From: Domibacillus indicus
GTDB lineage: Bacteria > Bacillota > Bacilli > Bacillales > Domibacillaceae
Direction: 5' to 3'
Assembly: GCF_000970685.1 (NCBI RefSeq)
Contig: NZ_LAJB01000003.1
Span: 434,001-498,000, forward strand
DNA length: 64,000 nt
Under the pieces are notes generated by a model that was given only the letters and a program-made list of their open reading frames with translations, did no database searches and was not told where the DNA came from. Both the position numbers and the translations under genes were made by a program. Shown one piece after another: positions 1 to 8,916 of this stretch (positions are counted from its first letter, which is position 1; the number at the start of each line of letters is the position of its first letter).

Positions 1-1389
1 AAAGGTTTTATCTTCCCAGATGTTATACAGCAGCCCGCAGACAAAAATGCCGAGCAGGAAGGAAAGTGTCGGGATGGCAAATGGATGGTCATCTTTCTTT
101 TTCCAGAGAAGAACAAGCATGCCAAGCAAAAAGACGGCGAAGGCAATAACGCCGAGCGCACCTGTCTGCGCAATCACTTGCACGTACTGGCTGTCTGAAT
201 ACATATTTTCCGGGATTTCATATTTTTCGTAAATAGGCGAGCTGTAGCTTTTCGTCGCCGAGTCGCCAAAGGTAGCGAAGCCGGTGCCAATGACCGGGCT
301 GTCTTTGAAAATCTCAAGCCCTTTGGTTACTACAAATAAACGGCCGGTCTGCTGGCTGAGCTCTACAGTATCCGCTTTAAATGTTTCTTTTAGCCGATTT
401 GCTTCTACTGAATCTTCTGGCTCTTCTTCACCATTGTCATCCGGAGCTTCTACCGCTGGCGGCGCTTCATTAATAACATTTGCCTCAATATAGCGTGCCG
501 CCGATGCAACAGGTACACCGACCAGCGCAGCACCCAGCGCAATCGTGGCAATGGCCATCAAGGCCGACCGCCAATTGCGTGACAGCGCCACAAAAACAAC
601 GAATCCGACGGCAAAGCCAATCCAGGTGCCGCGCGAGTAAGTTAAAAACCATATACCCATCATAAGCACGGCGCTGATAAACAAAACAATCTTAAGCCAT
701 CTGGCTGTAACAAGCGAGCGCAAATACAGTATACAGATAAACGCAATCGTTAAATAAACAGCAAAAACATTTGGATTGTTAATCCAGCCATAAATACGGA
801 CCCGGTTATTCGGGGACAGCGACCGGTTTACCCATGCTTCCGGCATCATCAGTGTCCGGGCTGAAAGCTTTTCAACAAAGCCTTGCACGACCATGAGCAT
901 GGCGACAGCAACAGTCACCCATAGGAAGCTGATGATATCATCTTTTGTAAGATCAAGTCGCCTGGCCGAGTAATACACAAGATACGTAATAATAAAAGCA
1001 CGCAGCTGAAAAATAATCGCGCCCAGTTCAACACCCGTGAAAAAAGCGGAAACGGAGCCAATCAGCAGGAAAGCAAAAAACCCGTATTCAAACGCATGAA
1101 AGCGAAACCATGATCGGATGTCATGCCTTGTATTCCACAAAACGCGCAGTGTCATAGCGATAATAATCAGGTCTCCCGCCAGCTTCAAACCAGGGGACAT
1201 TTCCGTTAAAAAGGAACGCATGGGGAAATAAATAAGAATTGCTAAAAGTCCTTCTTTTGGACGCAAAAAAGCAATGGCTGCTACAAGAGCCGAAATAGCG
1301 AGCGCTGCTGCGGTCGACGGAATTGCAGCCGCAAGAAAAAACAAAGCGGCGGCCGCACCCGCAATGCTGTATGAAATTCGATTATTCAT
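1..1389 (-). CDS. O-antigen ligase / Wzy-C family membrane protein, 3' end beyond the window
   Basis: Reading the minus strand from an ATG at 1389 gives about 463 residues that run off the window start, so the C-terminus is missing. The chain is strongly hydrophobic with many membrane segments and carries the stretch LTYSRGTWIGF, typical of O-antigen ligase/polymerase (Wzy_C) proteins, followed by a large extracellular loop with an acidic patch (about residues 300-330) and a GTGFATFGD segment. Such proteins join or polymerise lipid-linked glycans at the outer face of the membrane. A GGAAAGG ribosome-binding site lies upstream and an in-frame stop (TAG) directly precedes the ATG, which fixes the start. 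It is a second member of this family besides 48982-50547. Which glycan it acts on cannot be told. Confidence 0.8.
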   Translation of the reverse strand, partial: MNNRISYSIAGAAAALFFLAAAIPSTAAALAISALVAAIAFLRPKEGLLAILIYFPMRSFLTEMSPGLKLAGDLIIIAMTLRVLWNTRHDIRSWFRFHAFEYGFFAFLLIGSVSAFFTGVELGAIIFQLRAFIITYLVYYSARRLDLTKDDIISFLWVTVAVAMLMVVQGFVEKLSARTLMMPEAWVNRSLSPNNRVRIYGWINNPNVFAVYLTIAFICILYLRSLVTARWLKIVLFISAVLMMGIWFLTYSRGTWIGFAVGFVVFVALSRNWRSALMAIATIALGAALVGVPVASAARYIEANVINEAPPAVEAPDDNGEEEPEDSVEANRLKETFKADTVELSQQTGRLFVVTKGLEIFKDSPVIGTGFATFGDSATKSYSSPIYEKYEIPENMYSDSQYVQVIAQTGALGVIAFAVFLLGMLVLLWKKKDDHPFAIPTLSFLLGIFVCGLLYNIWEDKTF

Positions 1390-1475
1390 TCTAGTAAGCT
1401 TTCCTTTCCCATTCATCTTTAAATACGCTCACAATATTGTATCAGAAAAATAATTAACGTGCATCGGCCAAAAAA

Positions 1476-1507
1476 AAGAAAAAACTGCGCCACCGCAGTT
1501 TTTTCTT
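1476..1507 (-). terminator. Intrinsic terminator after the first SLH-DUF4855 gene
   Basis: A CTGCG/CGCAG stem extended by A/T pairs is followed on the minus strand by a run of T (complement of 1471-1477). It lies just past the stop codon at 1510. Confidence 0.85.
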
Positions 1508-1509
1508 CG

Positions 1510-3324
1510 TCACTTGCTGAAAAAGGTCGAAGTTAATTGCCGATGCCAGGTTTGAAAAATCGGACTGTCGTAGGTAACCATCCGTTCGACCATATTGATG
1601 CCCTGATAGAAGATCATGCCCTTTTGATCCAGTCCATAACGCTTGGCAAAGTCTGTATACATAGTAAAGGTTTCAACGCCCTCCGGCGCCTGGGCAAGGC
1701 CGTACGAATCAATTTCCATGGTAATGCCCGTTCCGTAAATTTGGGCATTTACGAATGCTTTATGGAGGCGTTCGACCTTGTTAGAGACACTTGTACGGAA
1801 TGCGTTCGGCTGTAAAAAAGCTGCATCGAAGCCGTACGACTTCCAGTTTTGAAAGTTGGTTGACGTTGCATGCGGCGCATAAATTAAAAATTTATTTTGC
1901 TGGTGAATTTTTTGTGAAATCGATGAAAGAAGCAGTCCATCATCTTCCACACGCACGGTTTCGTTCATCCAATAATACCCTTTAAAAGCAATATTAGAAA
2001 AGTTGTATTCGCTCCATTTTTTCTCTACCTGCTTCATATACCAGTTTACAATGTCATAACGCGAATAAACATTGTTGGCGAGCTCACGGCCATTTAAGTC
2101 AATAAAGGCCCCGTTGTTTTTTGGATACGGAATGGAAATATACACATTTACCTTTTGGCCTTTAGCCTGCGCAGCTTTATTTAAATTTTGCAGCAGCCCT
2201 TTTTCCGAGAAGGTGCGGTCAATATAAGCCTGGAAGTCCGCGTAATTGGCATCATTTTTAGCCGATTCCACAAATTCACCGCCGTCGTAGGTGCGGCCAA
2301 GTGCGATAAATGTGTCAAACATACTCATTTCCTTGCCTTCCGGCGTAGAATAGCTTAAATAATGATTAAAAAATTCCGGCGTAAAATCCGCTTTTCGCTC
2401 CATGCCATTATACATAAGCACACCGCTTTTAATGCCGGTTTTATCTTCCGACGCTATTTCCTGGGAAAACGACTTATATTTATTACTGGTCGGATGAATA
2501 GTGCCATTTGTATACTGCTCCGCCCGGACAAATGCTTCTTCAATAGTCGAGACGGCTTCCATCTTCTGGCCATTCGCCCGCACTTCATAGCTCAGCGGCT
2601 GCTGGAACACACGGGATAAAAAAGCGCTGAACTGTGCCCGTGTTACATTTTCAAGCGGGCGGTAGGTTTTTCCGTTATCATAGCCCACTGTAATGTTCCG
2701 GTAAGCAATGGCATCAATCGCCTCGTAATAAGGATCATCAAGCGGCACGTCTACAAACGAAGAAGTTTTCGTTCCTTTTAATGAAAAAGCGGCCGCAAGC
2801 GCTTTTGCCATTTCATCGCGCGTTAATGACGCATCCGGCATAAAAGCACCGTCTTTTAATGAAAGAAGGCCTCCATCCACCGCGGCTTTAACGGCTTCGA
2901 AGCCCGGTGACTTTTCGTTCATATCCAAAATGCCATCCGGATCAACCGGTACCTCGGGTTCTTCAGAAGAAGGCGGTGCCTCAGGATCTTCCGGCGGAAC
3001 CGGTGTCTCAGAGTCAGCCGGGGCTTCACTCTGCACCTGGGCCGCTTCTGTTTTCACAATATCATCAATCACCGGTTCAACCGGTGCGAGCACACGCTGC
3101 AGCATAACCGCCGCGTCTTTTCTTTTAATCGTATATCCCGGTTTAAACGTGCCGTCTCCAAATCCGCTGATCACTTTATGGGACGATAGAAATTGAATAT
3201 CCTGGTACGCCCAGTATTTATATGAAACATCCGAATACCCTGCTGCATCTGCGGACAAAGGCTGGACAGAAGCGCCAATTAAACCAAAGGAAGCCAAACT
3301 AAACAATATTTTCTTAAATTTCAT
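1510..3324 (-). CDS. SLH-anchored DUF4855 surface protein (paralogue 1)
   Basis: The 604-residue product has an N-terminal signal peptide ending near ADAAG (about residue 28). SLH domain 1 (about 29-75, GFGDGTFKPG) is followed by a Pro/Glu-rich linker (about 90-130), then two further SLH-like units (about 138-245). The C-terminal region (about 250-600) matches the DUF4855 family, a TIM-barrel-like fold of unknown activity often found in Bacillales surface proteins; conserved stretches are KGYYWMNETV, YAPHATSTNF and ITMEIDSYG. SLH domains bind pyruvylated wall polymer, so it should sit on the cell surface. The nearest relative in the window is 5649-7328, with the same domain order. No enzymatic activity is claimed; a glycoside-hydrolase-like role is only inference from the fold family. 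Confidence 0.85.
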   Translation of the reverse strand: MKFKKILFSLASFGLIGASVQPLSADAAGYSDVSYKYWAYQDIQFLSSHKVISGFGDGTFKPGYTIKRKDAAVMLQRVLAPVEPVIDDIVKTEAAQVQSEAPADSETPVPPEDPEAPPSSEEPEVPVDPDGILDMNEKSPGFEAVKAAVDGGLLSLKDGAFMPDASLTRDEMAKALAAAFSLKGTKTSSFVDVPLDDPYYEAIDAIAYRNITVGYDNGKTYRPLENVTRAQFSAFLSRVFQQPLSYEVRANGQKMEAVSTIEEAFVRAEQYTNGTIHPTSNKYKSFSQEIASEDKTGIKSGVLMYNGMERKADFTPEFFNHYLSYSTPEGKEMSMFDTFIALGRTYDGGEFVESAKNDANYADFQAYIDRTFSEKGLLQNLNKAAQAKGQKVNVYISIPYPKNNGAFIDLNGRELANNVYSRYDIVNWYMKQVEKKWSEYNFSNIAFKGYYWMNETVRVEDDGLLLSSISQKIHQQNKFLIYAPHATSTNFQNWKSYGFDAAFLQPNAFRTSVSNKVERLHKAFVNAQIYGTGITMEIDSYGLAQAPEGVETFTMYTDFAKRYGLDQKGMIFYQGINMVERMVTYDSPIFQTWHRQLTSTFFSK

Positions 3325-3655
3325 TCTTTCCTCCTATGAATAACAAGTCTGTACCTTCAGTTTATCACAAGGTTTCTCCTTAAAAATAAAAAATTTATAT
3401 TTTTTCCAAATTTTTGACGGAATTTGACGGAAAAGGTACTAAATCTATTATTATCCTATTCTTTTTTCTTTATAATTACGATTTTTTCTTATATGCCGAC
3501 AATAACCAGCGTGTCTCTTTTTATAAAATAGATGGAGGTAAATAAATAGAAATGGAGCGGAACGGTGCTTTTTGCCTTCACTGTTGTTGTCATGCAAGAA
3601 TTCATAGGATTTCTGGACAGAAATTCTTCGCAGCCATATGGAATCAATACGGTGA
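3325..3655. other. Intergenic stretch with no supported gene
   Basis: This AT-rich stretch holds the upstream region of the gene starting at 3324 and the end of the next transcript. Short open frames on the minus strand (3451-3723) have no ribosome-binding site and run through the coding end and terminator of the neighbouring SLH gene, so they are not called. Confidence 0.5.
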
Positions 3656-3689
3656 AAAAGGGAACCCCCAAACAGAGCGGCTCCCTTTT
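3656..3689 (-). terminator. Probable terminator after the three-SLH gene
   Basis: On the minus strand an 11-bp stem with one G-U pair (AAAAGGGAGCC with GGTTCCCTTTT) follows the stop at 3710. The tail is a short T run, so strength is moderate. Confidence 0.6.
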
Positions 3690-3709
3690 GATTTAACCTA
3701 TATACTTCA

Positions 3710-4345
3710 TTAATAAATATCAATTACTTCAAAGTCTCCCGGCACAGTATCTTCATTTCCATCCACCCGATAAAGGAAAACAGCAAATTCACCGCGTGTA
3801 ATGGGCAATGTTGTTCCAAATGAAGAAGGTGATTTCCCGAGCGTTACTTTATTGGCTGTAAGTGCCTGCACGGCCGCATCATACACAGAGGATACATCTT
3901 TAAATTGATGATCAGCTGTTCCCTGCAGTTTATAAGCTCTTACCAAAATAAGAGCCATTTCTCCGCGTGTTAATGTTTGATCCGCTCCAAACAGCGCAGA
4001 TGATTTACCTGATACAATACCTGCTTTTGCTAAAGCACTGACTGCTTTTTGGGCACGGGCCGGCACGTCTTTAAAGGTGGAAGATGAAGCCGCCTCCAGA
4101 TCGAGATTTAGTGCTTTTGCCAGCATAACCGCCGCGTCCACACGTTTAATTTTTTGTGTTACGCCGAATGTTCCATCTCCCAGGCCCGAAGCAATATTTT
4201 GATCCGTCACATACGTGACCGCGTCTTTATACTGGGAGGACACATCCGAAAAGGATGCTGCTTGCCCACTAGAAAATGATGCCGCAAATAATGCGCCGGC
4301 CACAGCAGCTGCAGCCATCGCTTTTATTCCTTTTCTTTTCTTCAC
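3710..4345 (-). CDS. Small three-SLH-domain surface protein
   Basis: The protein is almost only a signal peptide plus three SLH domains (about residues 30-75, 85-135, 145-190) and a short acidic tail. The start is taken as GTG at 4345 because AGGAGG stands seven bases upstream; the longer frame from 4372 would contain that ribosome-binding site inside the gene. The mature part begins near QAASFSDVSS. With no other domain it may act as an S-layer-like filler, a competitor for wall-polymer sites or a partner for a separate effector. It lies 34 bases after the coiled-coil gene 4380-5375, probably in the same transcript. Confidence 0.82.
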   Translation of the reverse strand: MKKRKGIKAMAAAAVAGALFAASFSSGQAASFSDVSSQYKDAVTYVTDQNIASGLGDGTFGVTQKIKRVDAAVMLAKALNLDLEAASSSTFKDVPARAQKAVSALAKAGIVSGKSSALFGADQTLTRGEMALILVRAYKLQGTADHQFKDVSSVYDAAVQALTANKVTLGKSPSSFGTTLPITRGEFAVFLYRVDGNEDTVPGDFEVIDIY

Positions 4346-4379
4346 GAATATTCCTCCTGGTTTGTCTGTCACGTTACAT

Positions 4380-5375
4380 TTAGTTTGCGGAAACAGTGAA
4401 GTTCATTTTCACTGATTTTTTTAATTCCGTACCGTTTGTTTCATTTATGTCCTTACCAATGTAAAGTGTATATGTCTCGCCTTTTGTATAGGGCTGGCCT
4501 GGTGTAATTGTGACCATCCGGGCAGCTTTATTGTAGGATACTGTTGTTTCGACTAAATTCTGCGCAGAATCAAGAACAATAATATCTAAATCAGACAGAC
4601 TGGCCTCATCCAGGCTTTTACTGAATTTCACTTTCCACTCTTTTCCGGTGTCTTTCGTTTTAGCCGCCTTTTTTTCCTCTGCTTTATCATCTGCTTCAAC
4701 TTTTTGCTTTACATTTTCCTGAATGGCTGTAAGAGAAGCTAAAACTGTGTGAATGTCTTCCTGCAGAGCAGAAGTCCGGTCACGGCGCTCAGCCACGTCT
4801 ACTCCCTTTGATTGAAGACTGTCAAGACGTTTGGATACAGCAGACAACCGGTTTTGAAGGGCTTTAAACTTGCCGGCGTAGCCAGGGTTCTCCTTCATAC
4901 CCTCTTCAATTTCTTCTACTTCCTGTTCAATTTCTTCATCTGTTAATTCATCTTCTTCCACAGCTTCCTCGTCTGCCGGATTCTCACCATCAGATACTTC
5001 TTCTGTGTCAGCCAATGTGCTGGCCGGTTCTTCCTGCGCGGCCTCTTCATTTCCTGCTTCGTCAGTCACCGGCTCTTCTGCGCTATTATCATCATTTGCA
5101 TCTTCGCTTTGATCATCTGGTTCAATATCATCTTTATCTTTTTCGAGATCAGCCATTTTTGCTTTATAAGCTAAAATCTTTTCTTCAATTTTATCCAGCT
5201 GCTTGTCAACAGACTTCAGCTGCTGAAGCTGGCCTTTGTTTTCGCTTTGTTTATCCTGCACTTTCTCGCTCTGCCCCGCATTCGGACCTGCTTTTGGCGC
5301 AGCATCTGCTGCAGTTGAAAACAGCATTCCCGCAGCCAGCACCGCAGCGGCGGCCGGTGTTATTTTTTTGTACAT
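4380..5375 (-). CDS. Secreted acidic coiled-coil protein with C-terminal Ig-like (Big_5-type) domain
   Basis: About 331 residues. The ATG at 5375 is preferred because AAGGAGG lies just before it. A signal peptide ends near ADAAPKAG. Then comes a Lys/Gln/Glu-rich segment with heptad character (about 35-80), a long very acidic region rich in Glu, Asp and Ala (about 80-150), and a second coiled-coil part (about 160-240). The C-terminal 85 residues read as a bacterial Ig-like domain of the Big_5 kind (WKVKFSKSLDEASL and YTLYIGKDI). It has no SLH domain of its own, yet the downstream neighbour is a bare three-SLH protein, so the two might work as a pair. Function is not known. Confidence 0.75.
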   Translation of the reverse strand: MYKKITPAAAAVLAAGMLFSTAADAAPKAGPNAGQSEKVQDKQSENKGQLQQLKSVDKQLDKIEEKILAYKAKMADLEKDKDDIEPDDQSEDANDDNSAEEPVTDEAGNEEAAQEEPASTLADTEEVSDGENPADEEAVEEDELTDEEIEQEVEEIEEGMKENPGYAGKFKALQNRLSAVSKRLDSLQSKGVDVAERRDRTSALQEDIHTVLASLTAIQENVKQKVEADDKAEEKKAAKTKDTGKEWKVKFSKSLDEASLSDLDIIVLDSAQNLVETTVSYNKAARMVTITPGQPYTKGETYTLYIGKDINETNGTELKKSVKMNFTVSAN

Positions 5376-5589
5376 TCCCTTTTCCTCCTTTATTTTGGGC
5401 AATGGCAGCTGGCTGGCATAGAAAATAAAACCCTTCCTTAGCCCCTGTAGCTTTGTGACGCTATATTTCTATAGCTGTACCCTTATTTGCTATTATTCTA
5501 TGAACCTAGTAAAAAATATATAGGTACTTTTGACTAAATTTATATTAATAAGTACATTTTTTCTTTTATTACAATATTATCCTTGATTT

Positions 5590-5636
5590 AAAAACCCGCA
5601 GAAATGTACGTATACATAACGTTTCTGCGGGTTTTT
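5590..5636 (-). terminator. Strong intrinsic terminator
   Basis: AAAACCCGCAGAAA pairs with TTTCTGCGGGTTTT around a 17-base loop, with T runs on either strand. It serves the minus-strand gene ending at 5649. Confidence 0.85.
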
Positions 5637-5648
5637 CCTACTCTTTCA

Positions 5649-7328
5649 TTAATACATCATTTGATAAAGCTCATTGTATAAATCATTGTAGGTTTTATTA
5701 TTGTACATTGCCATCCGGCTGACCATATCCGTTCCCTGATACATAATCAGGCTCTGGCCCGGCAGGCGGTAACGGCTGGCCATCTCCAGGTAATCTCTGA
5801 AATTCGCTGCCCCGCCTGCAATTTGATGCGGTGAGTACGAGTCAATTTCAATATTAATGCCGCTGCCGTTAATCTGCGCCCGCAGGAACGCCTGATGAAG
5901 GCGTGCTTCTGTATCCTTCAGGTCGAGGCGAAATGCATTCGGCTGCAAATAAGCTCCATCGAAACCGTATACCTGCCAGTTTTCAAAGTTCGTGGATGTG
6001 GCGTGCGGTGAGTAAATAAACGTTTTGCCCGCTTTGTGAACAGCTGCAGCAGTTTGTTCGACCAGCTGTTCATCCTCAAGGGCGACGACTGTTTCATTCA
6101 GCCAGTAATAGCCTTTGAACGTCAAATTGGTATAGCCCGCTGCTTTCCATTTGGCTTCAACCTGCTGGCGGTACCAGCTCACCAGCTTCTGGCGTTCTGC
6201 GAGCGTGTTCTTGACGCTTGTTCCCGCCGGAAGTACAATCGCTTCTCCGCGCTTCGGATACGGAATCGACAGATACACATTTGGTTTTTTGCCAAGCGCT
6301 TTTGCATCCCGGTTCAATTGATCAAGCGCGCCGCCTTTTGCAAAGGTACGGTCCGCATACCATAAAAATTCCTTGTAGTTTGCTTCATTCCCGGGCGATT
6401 CTGCAAATTCACCGGTGCTGCTGTATTTGCGCCCAGCAATTAAAAACGAATCAAACATTGTTCCCTGGTAGCCGGTGCCCTGCTTATACGCTAAATACGG
6501 CTTGAAAAAACCGGAACTGAAGGCAGTACTGTTTTCCGCGCCATTGTAGATAATCACACCATTTTTAATGCCGGATTTTGTCATAGCCTGCGGCTGCTGG
6601 GCATAAGACATAAGCGAATTGCTGACCGGATGCACGGTTGCGCCCGCGGTCTGGACTGCTTTTTGGATGGCATCTGTTTCATTTTTGTAGGCGGCAATCG
6701 TTTTGCCGTTTTGCTTTACCGCATATTCAAGCGGCTCGCTGTAAATGCGCGCTAAAAACGTTGAGAACTGGGCCCGGTTTACGCTCACATCAGGCTTAAA
6801 GGTACCGTCCTTGTATCCAGATGTAATATCATTTTCAGCAATGGCATCAATATATTTATAATAAGCATTGCTTCTGGCCACATCTTTAAATGAAGAAGCG
6901 CCTTTTCCTTTATAGCCATAAGCGACCGCAATAACACGGGCCATTTCTTTTCGGCTGAGAGCTCCCCCGGGATTGAATTTGTTTCCGGACAGAGTAAACA
7001 GCCCTTTATTGGCCGCCGCCATCATTTCATTGTAGCCGCCCATCGTCGGCTTTACATCAGACGGCTTCACAGACGGACTCGCCGGCTTTTGCCATTTCAA
7101 CGCGCGTACGACCATAATGGCAGCGTCTTTACGTGTTAATATTTGAAGCGGCTGAAACGTCCCGTTCGAATAGCCTTTAATGACCTGCTTGCTCGTTAAA
7201 AAGCGGATTTCATCATGAGCCCAGTGGTCACGCGGCACATCTTTAAAGCCCGCTGCCTCCGCCTGGTTCGGCAGGAAGCCGGCAAGCAGTACGACAAAAC
7301 TAAATAACAGCATCCATGCTTTTTTCAT
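5649..7328 (-). CDS. SLH-anchored DUF4855 surface protein (paralogue 2)
   Basis: 559 residues with a signal peptide (to about residue 25, QAEAAG), three SLH units (about 27-75, 95-140, 143-195) with a Ser/Pro/Lys linker after the first, and a C-terminal DUF4855 region (about 200-555). It shares the landmark stretches of paralogue 1: KGYYWLNETV, YSPHATSTNF and INIEIDSYS. AAGGAGAT precedes the ATG at 7328. Its mature form should be displayed on the wall through SLH binding to pyruvylated polymer. The two DUF4855 genes flank the three-SLH and coiled-coil genes, and each has its own terminator, so they may be expressed separately. Confidence 0.85.
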   Translation of the reverse strand: MKKAWMLLFSFVVLLAGFLPNQAEAAGFKDVPRDHWAHDEIRFLTSKQVIKGYSNGTFQPLQILTRKDAAIMVVRALKWQKPASPSVKPSDVKPTMGGYNEMMAAANKGLFTLSGNKFNPGGALSRKEMARVIAVAYGYKGKGASSFKDVARSNAYYKYIDAIAENDITSGYKDGTFKPDVSVNRAQFSTFLARIYSEPLEYAVKQNGKTIAAYKNETDAIQKAVQTAGATVHPVSNSLMSYAQQPQAMTKSGIKNGVIIYNGAENSTAFSSGFFKPYLAYKQGTGYQGTMFDSFLIAGRKYSSTGEFAESPGNEANYKEFLWYADRTFAKGGALDQLNRDAKALGKKPNVYLSIPYPKRGEAIVLPAGTSVKNTLAERQKLVSWYRQQVEAKWKAAGYTNLTFKGYYWLNETVVALEDEQLVEQTAAAVHKAGKTFIYSPHATSTNFENWQVYGFDGAYLQPNAFRLDLKDTEARLHQAFLRAQINGSGINIEIDSYSPHQIAGGAANFRDYLEMASRYRLPGQSLIMYQGTDMVSRMAMYNNKTYNDLYNELYQMMY

Positions 7329-7410
7329 TCCTTTATCTCCTTCAAAACATGATTAGGTCTATTTTATCATGACTATCGTTCTGATCAAGAATTTTTTGGA
7401 AATAATAAAA

Positions 7411-7448
7411 AATCGCCTGAAAGCCGATATTTCGGCTTTCAGGCGATT
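7411..7448 (-). terminator. Intrinsic terminator of the LCP gene
   Basis: A perfect 17-bp stem (AATCGCCTGAAAGCCGA and its complement) with a four-base loop and a T-rich tail on the minus strand, just beyond the stop at 7466. Confidence 0.92.
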
Positions 7449-7465
7449 ATCTTTTTTAAAGCTGC

Positions 7466-8380
7466 TTATTGCTGAAGAGCAAGATGTTCTTTCAGCAGGG
7501 CTGACAGCCGCTCCCGTTCTTCTTCAGAAACAATATAGTAATAGACCCCATCTATCTTTTGTCCTTCTCCCTCGATCGATTCCGATTGAATATTATTCCG
7601 GGCACTGCCATAGTTTTTCTGAATAGAGGCAATTTCACCAAGTGACAGGTTTGTCTGGACGTTATCGCCAATTGTACTTAGTATATCTCCGTATTTCAGC
7701 AGCATAGCAGGGTCTGACCCTTTGTCAATGACCCCCTGAATAACCTGGCGCTGGCGTGCCTGGCGGCCAAAATCGCCGTTTGGATCCTCGTAGCGCATCC
7801 GGGCATAATTCAGCGCTTCCGACCCATTCAAATGAAGAGATCCTTCAGCAAAGCTGTCGCCGCCATATGAAAAAGCAAACTCATTTTCTACATCTACCCC
7901 GCCGACCGCATCGACCATTTCCTGCAGACCTTCCATATTCATTTCGACGTAATAATCGACCGGCACGTCCAAAAAGTTTTCAACCGTCTTGGCAGCCATA
8001 TCTATCCCGCCAAATGCGAAGGCGTGGTTGATTTTATCCTCTGTTCCCTTCCCCGCAATTTCAACGCGGGTATCACGCGGGATGCTGAGCATTTTTACCG
8101 AGTCGTTTTGCACAGACATTAAAATCATTGTATCCGAGCGGCCTCCGTCATCCTCGCGTTCATCCACTCCAAGCAGAAGCACGGTAAATCCTTCTTCTTT
8201 ATCAAGCTCTACTTCCTCGGTCCGCTTCTCACTCGTTAAATCCTCGCCGCCCAGCGCCTGCTGAACAGACTGGTAAATATAAAAAGCAATGCCGGCGCCC
8301 GCCAGCAGCAGAATCAGCAGGCTGGCTAAAAGAAATTTTCTCAGTTTGCCTTTTTTCTTGCGTCTATCTCTTCTTCCCAT
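7466..8380 (-). CDS. LytR-CpsA-Psr (LCP) family glycopolymer ligase
   Basis: 304 residues: a basic cytoplasmic tip, one membrane anchor (about 14-36) and an extracellular LCP domain (about 62-215). Visible family marks are FTVLLLGVDERE, RSDTMILMSV, LSIPRDTRVEI and LNYARMRYEDPNGDFGRQARQ, including the Arg/Asp residues that bind the polyprenyl pyrophosphate. LCP enzymes transfer wall teichoic acid or secondary wall polymer from its lipid carrier to peptidoglycan. In this setting the likely product is attachment of the SLH-binding polymer, which is inference. It lies 18 bases after a DUF2500 gene in the same direction and ends at a strong terminator. Confidence 0.92.
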   Translation of the reverse strand: MGRRDRRKKKGKLRKFLLASLLILLLAGAGIAFYIYQSVQQALGGEDLTSEKRTEEVELDKEEGFTVLLLGVDEREDDGGRSDTMILMSVQNDSVKMLSIPRDTRVEIAGKGTEDKINHAFAFGGIDMAAKTVENFLDVPVDYYVEMNMEGLQEMVDAVGGVDVENEFAFSYGGDSFAEGSLHLNGSEALNYARMRYEDPNGDFGRQARQRQVIQGVIDKGSDPAMLLKYGDILSTIGDNVQTNLSLGEIASIQKNYGSARNNIQSESIEGEGQKIDGVYYYIVSEEERERLSALLKEHLALQQ

Positions 8381-8398
8381 ACGTTTTTCTTCTCCTTT

Positions 8399-8764
8399 TC
8401 ATTCACTAAGCCGTTTAAATTCTTTATATCTCGTTCCCTGATAAACTAGCTCCCCGCGGTCACCTTCCGCGGTCATTCCATAGGTTTTTCCACTGACCTT
8501 CAATTCAATCCGTCCGCCTGTTTCTTCATCCTCATAAGTGACAAAATAGCGTGTCCGCGCTGCCGAATCGCCCGAGCCTCCGCTTATCTCCGTCCGCTTT
8601 CCCGTAACCACCGCCTGTATGATTTCCTCCGGTGCTTCATTGTTCCTGTTCCATTCCATTAAGCCCTTCAGCCCGGCAACAAGAATAGTCCCTATTACAA
8701 TGAGGAAGATTGTCGTTATGAACAAAGGAGCAAATCCAAATCCATCACTCCATAAAGATACCAT
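8399..8764 (-). CDS. DUF2500 family membrane-anchored protein
   Basis: About 121 residues when begun at the ATG at 8764, which has GGGAGG a few bases upstream; a longer frame from 8821 lacks a site. One membrane segment (about 10-32) is followed by a small beta-rich domain (VVTGKRTEISGG, RYFVTYEDE, GELVYQGTRYKEFKRL) typical of DUF2500. Function is unknown in the family. It is immediately upstream of the LCP gene and probably co-transcribed with it. A run of nine G lies upstream at 8800-8808. Confidence 0.8.
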   Translation of the reverse strand: MVSLWSDGFGFAPLFITTIFLIVIGTILVAGLKGLMEWNRNNEAPEEIIQAVVTGKRTEISGGSGDSAARTRYFVTYEDEETGGRIELKVSGKTYGMTAEGDRGELVYQGTRYKEFKRLSE

Positions 8765-8854
8765 ATTTCTCCGCCTCCCATCCGTTTTATTATACGGATG
8801 GGGGGGGGTAAAGCGTTTCACTTCATGGGCTGCTTGATGGTTTTTAGATGCATT

Positions 8855-8883
8855 TTGCTTTTCTATCCTTCTTCCGATACACT
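8855..8883 (+). promoter_or_regulatory. Sigma-A type promoter for the acyltransferase gene
   Basis: TTGCTT at 8855-8860 and TACACT at 8878-8883 are separated by 17 bases, a fair sigma-A match 34 bases ahead of the start codon. Confidence 0.5.
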
Positions 8884-8916
8884 AAAACAAGAGTTTGAGA
8901 GGGAAGGAAACACATA

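Noticed and set aside
3451-3723. Minus-strand ORFs of 60-90 codons downstream of the three-SLH gene
   Set aside because: They lack ribosome-binding sites, run through a terminator and the coding end of the neighbouring gene, and have no protein-like pattern.
8800-8808. Run of nine G as a phase-variation tract
   Set aside because: It lies upstream of the preferred start and ribosome-binding site of the DUF2500 gene, not inside the coding sequence; slippage would not shift the frame.
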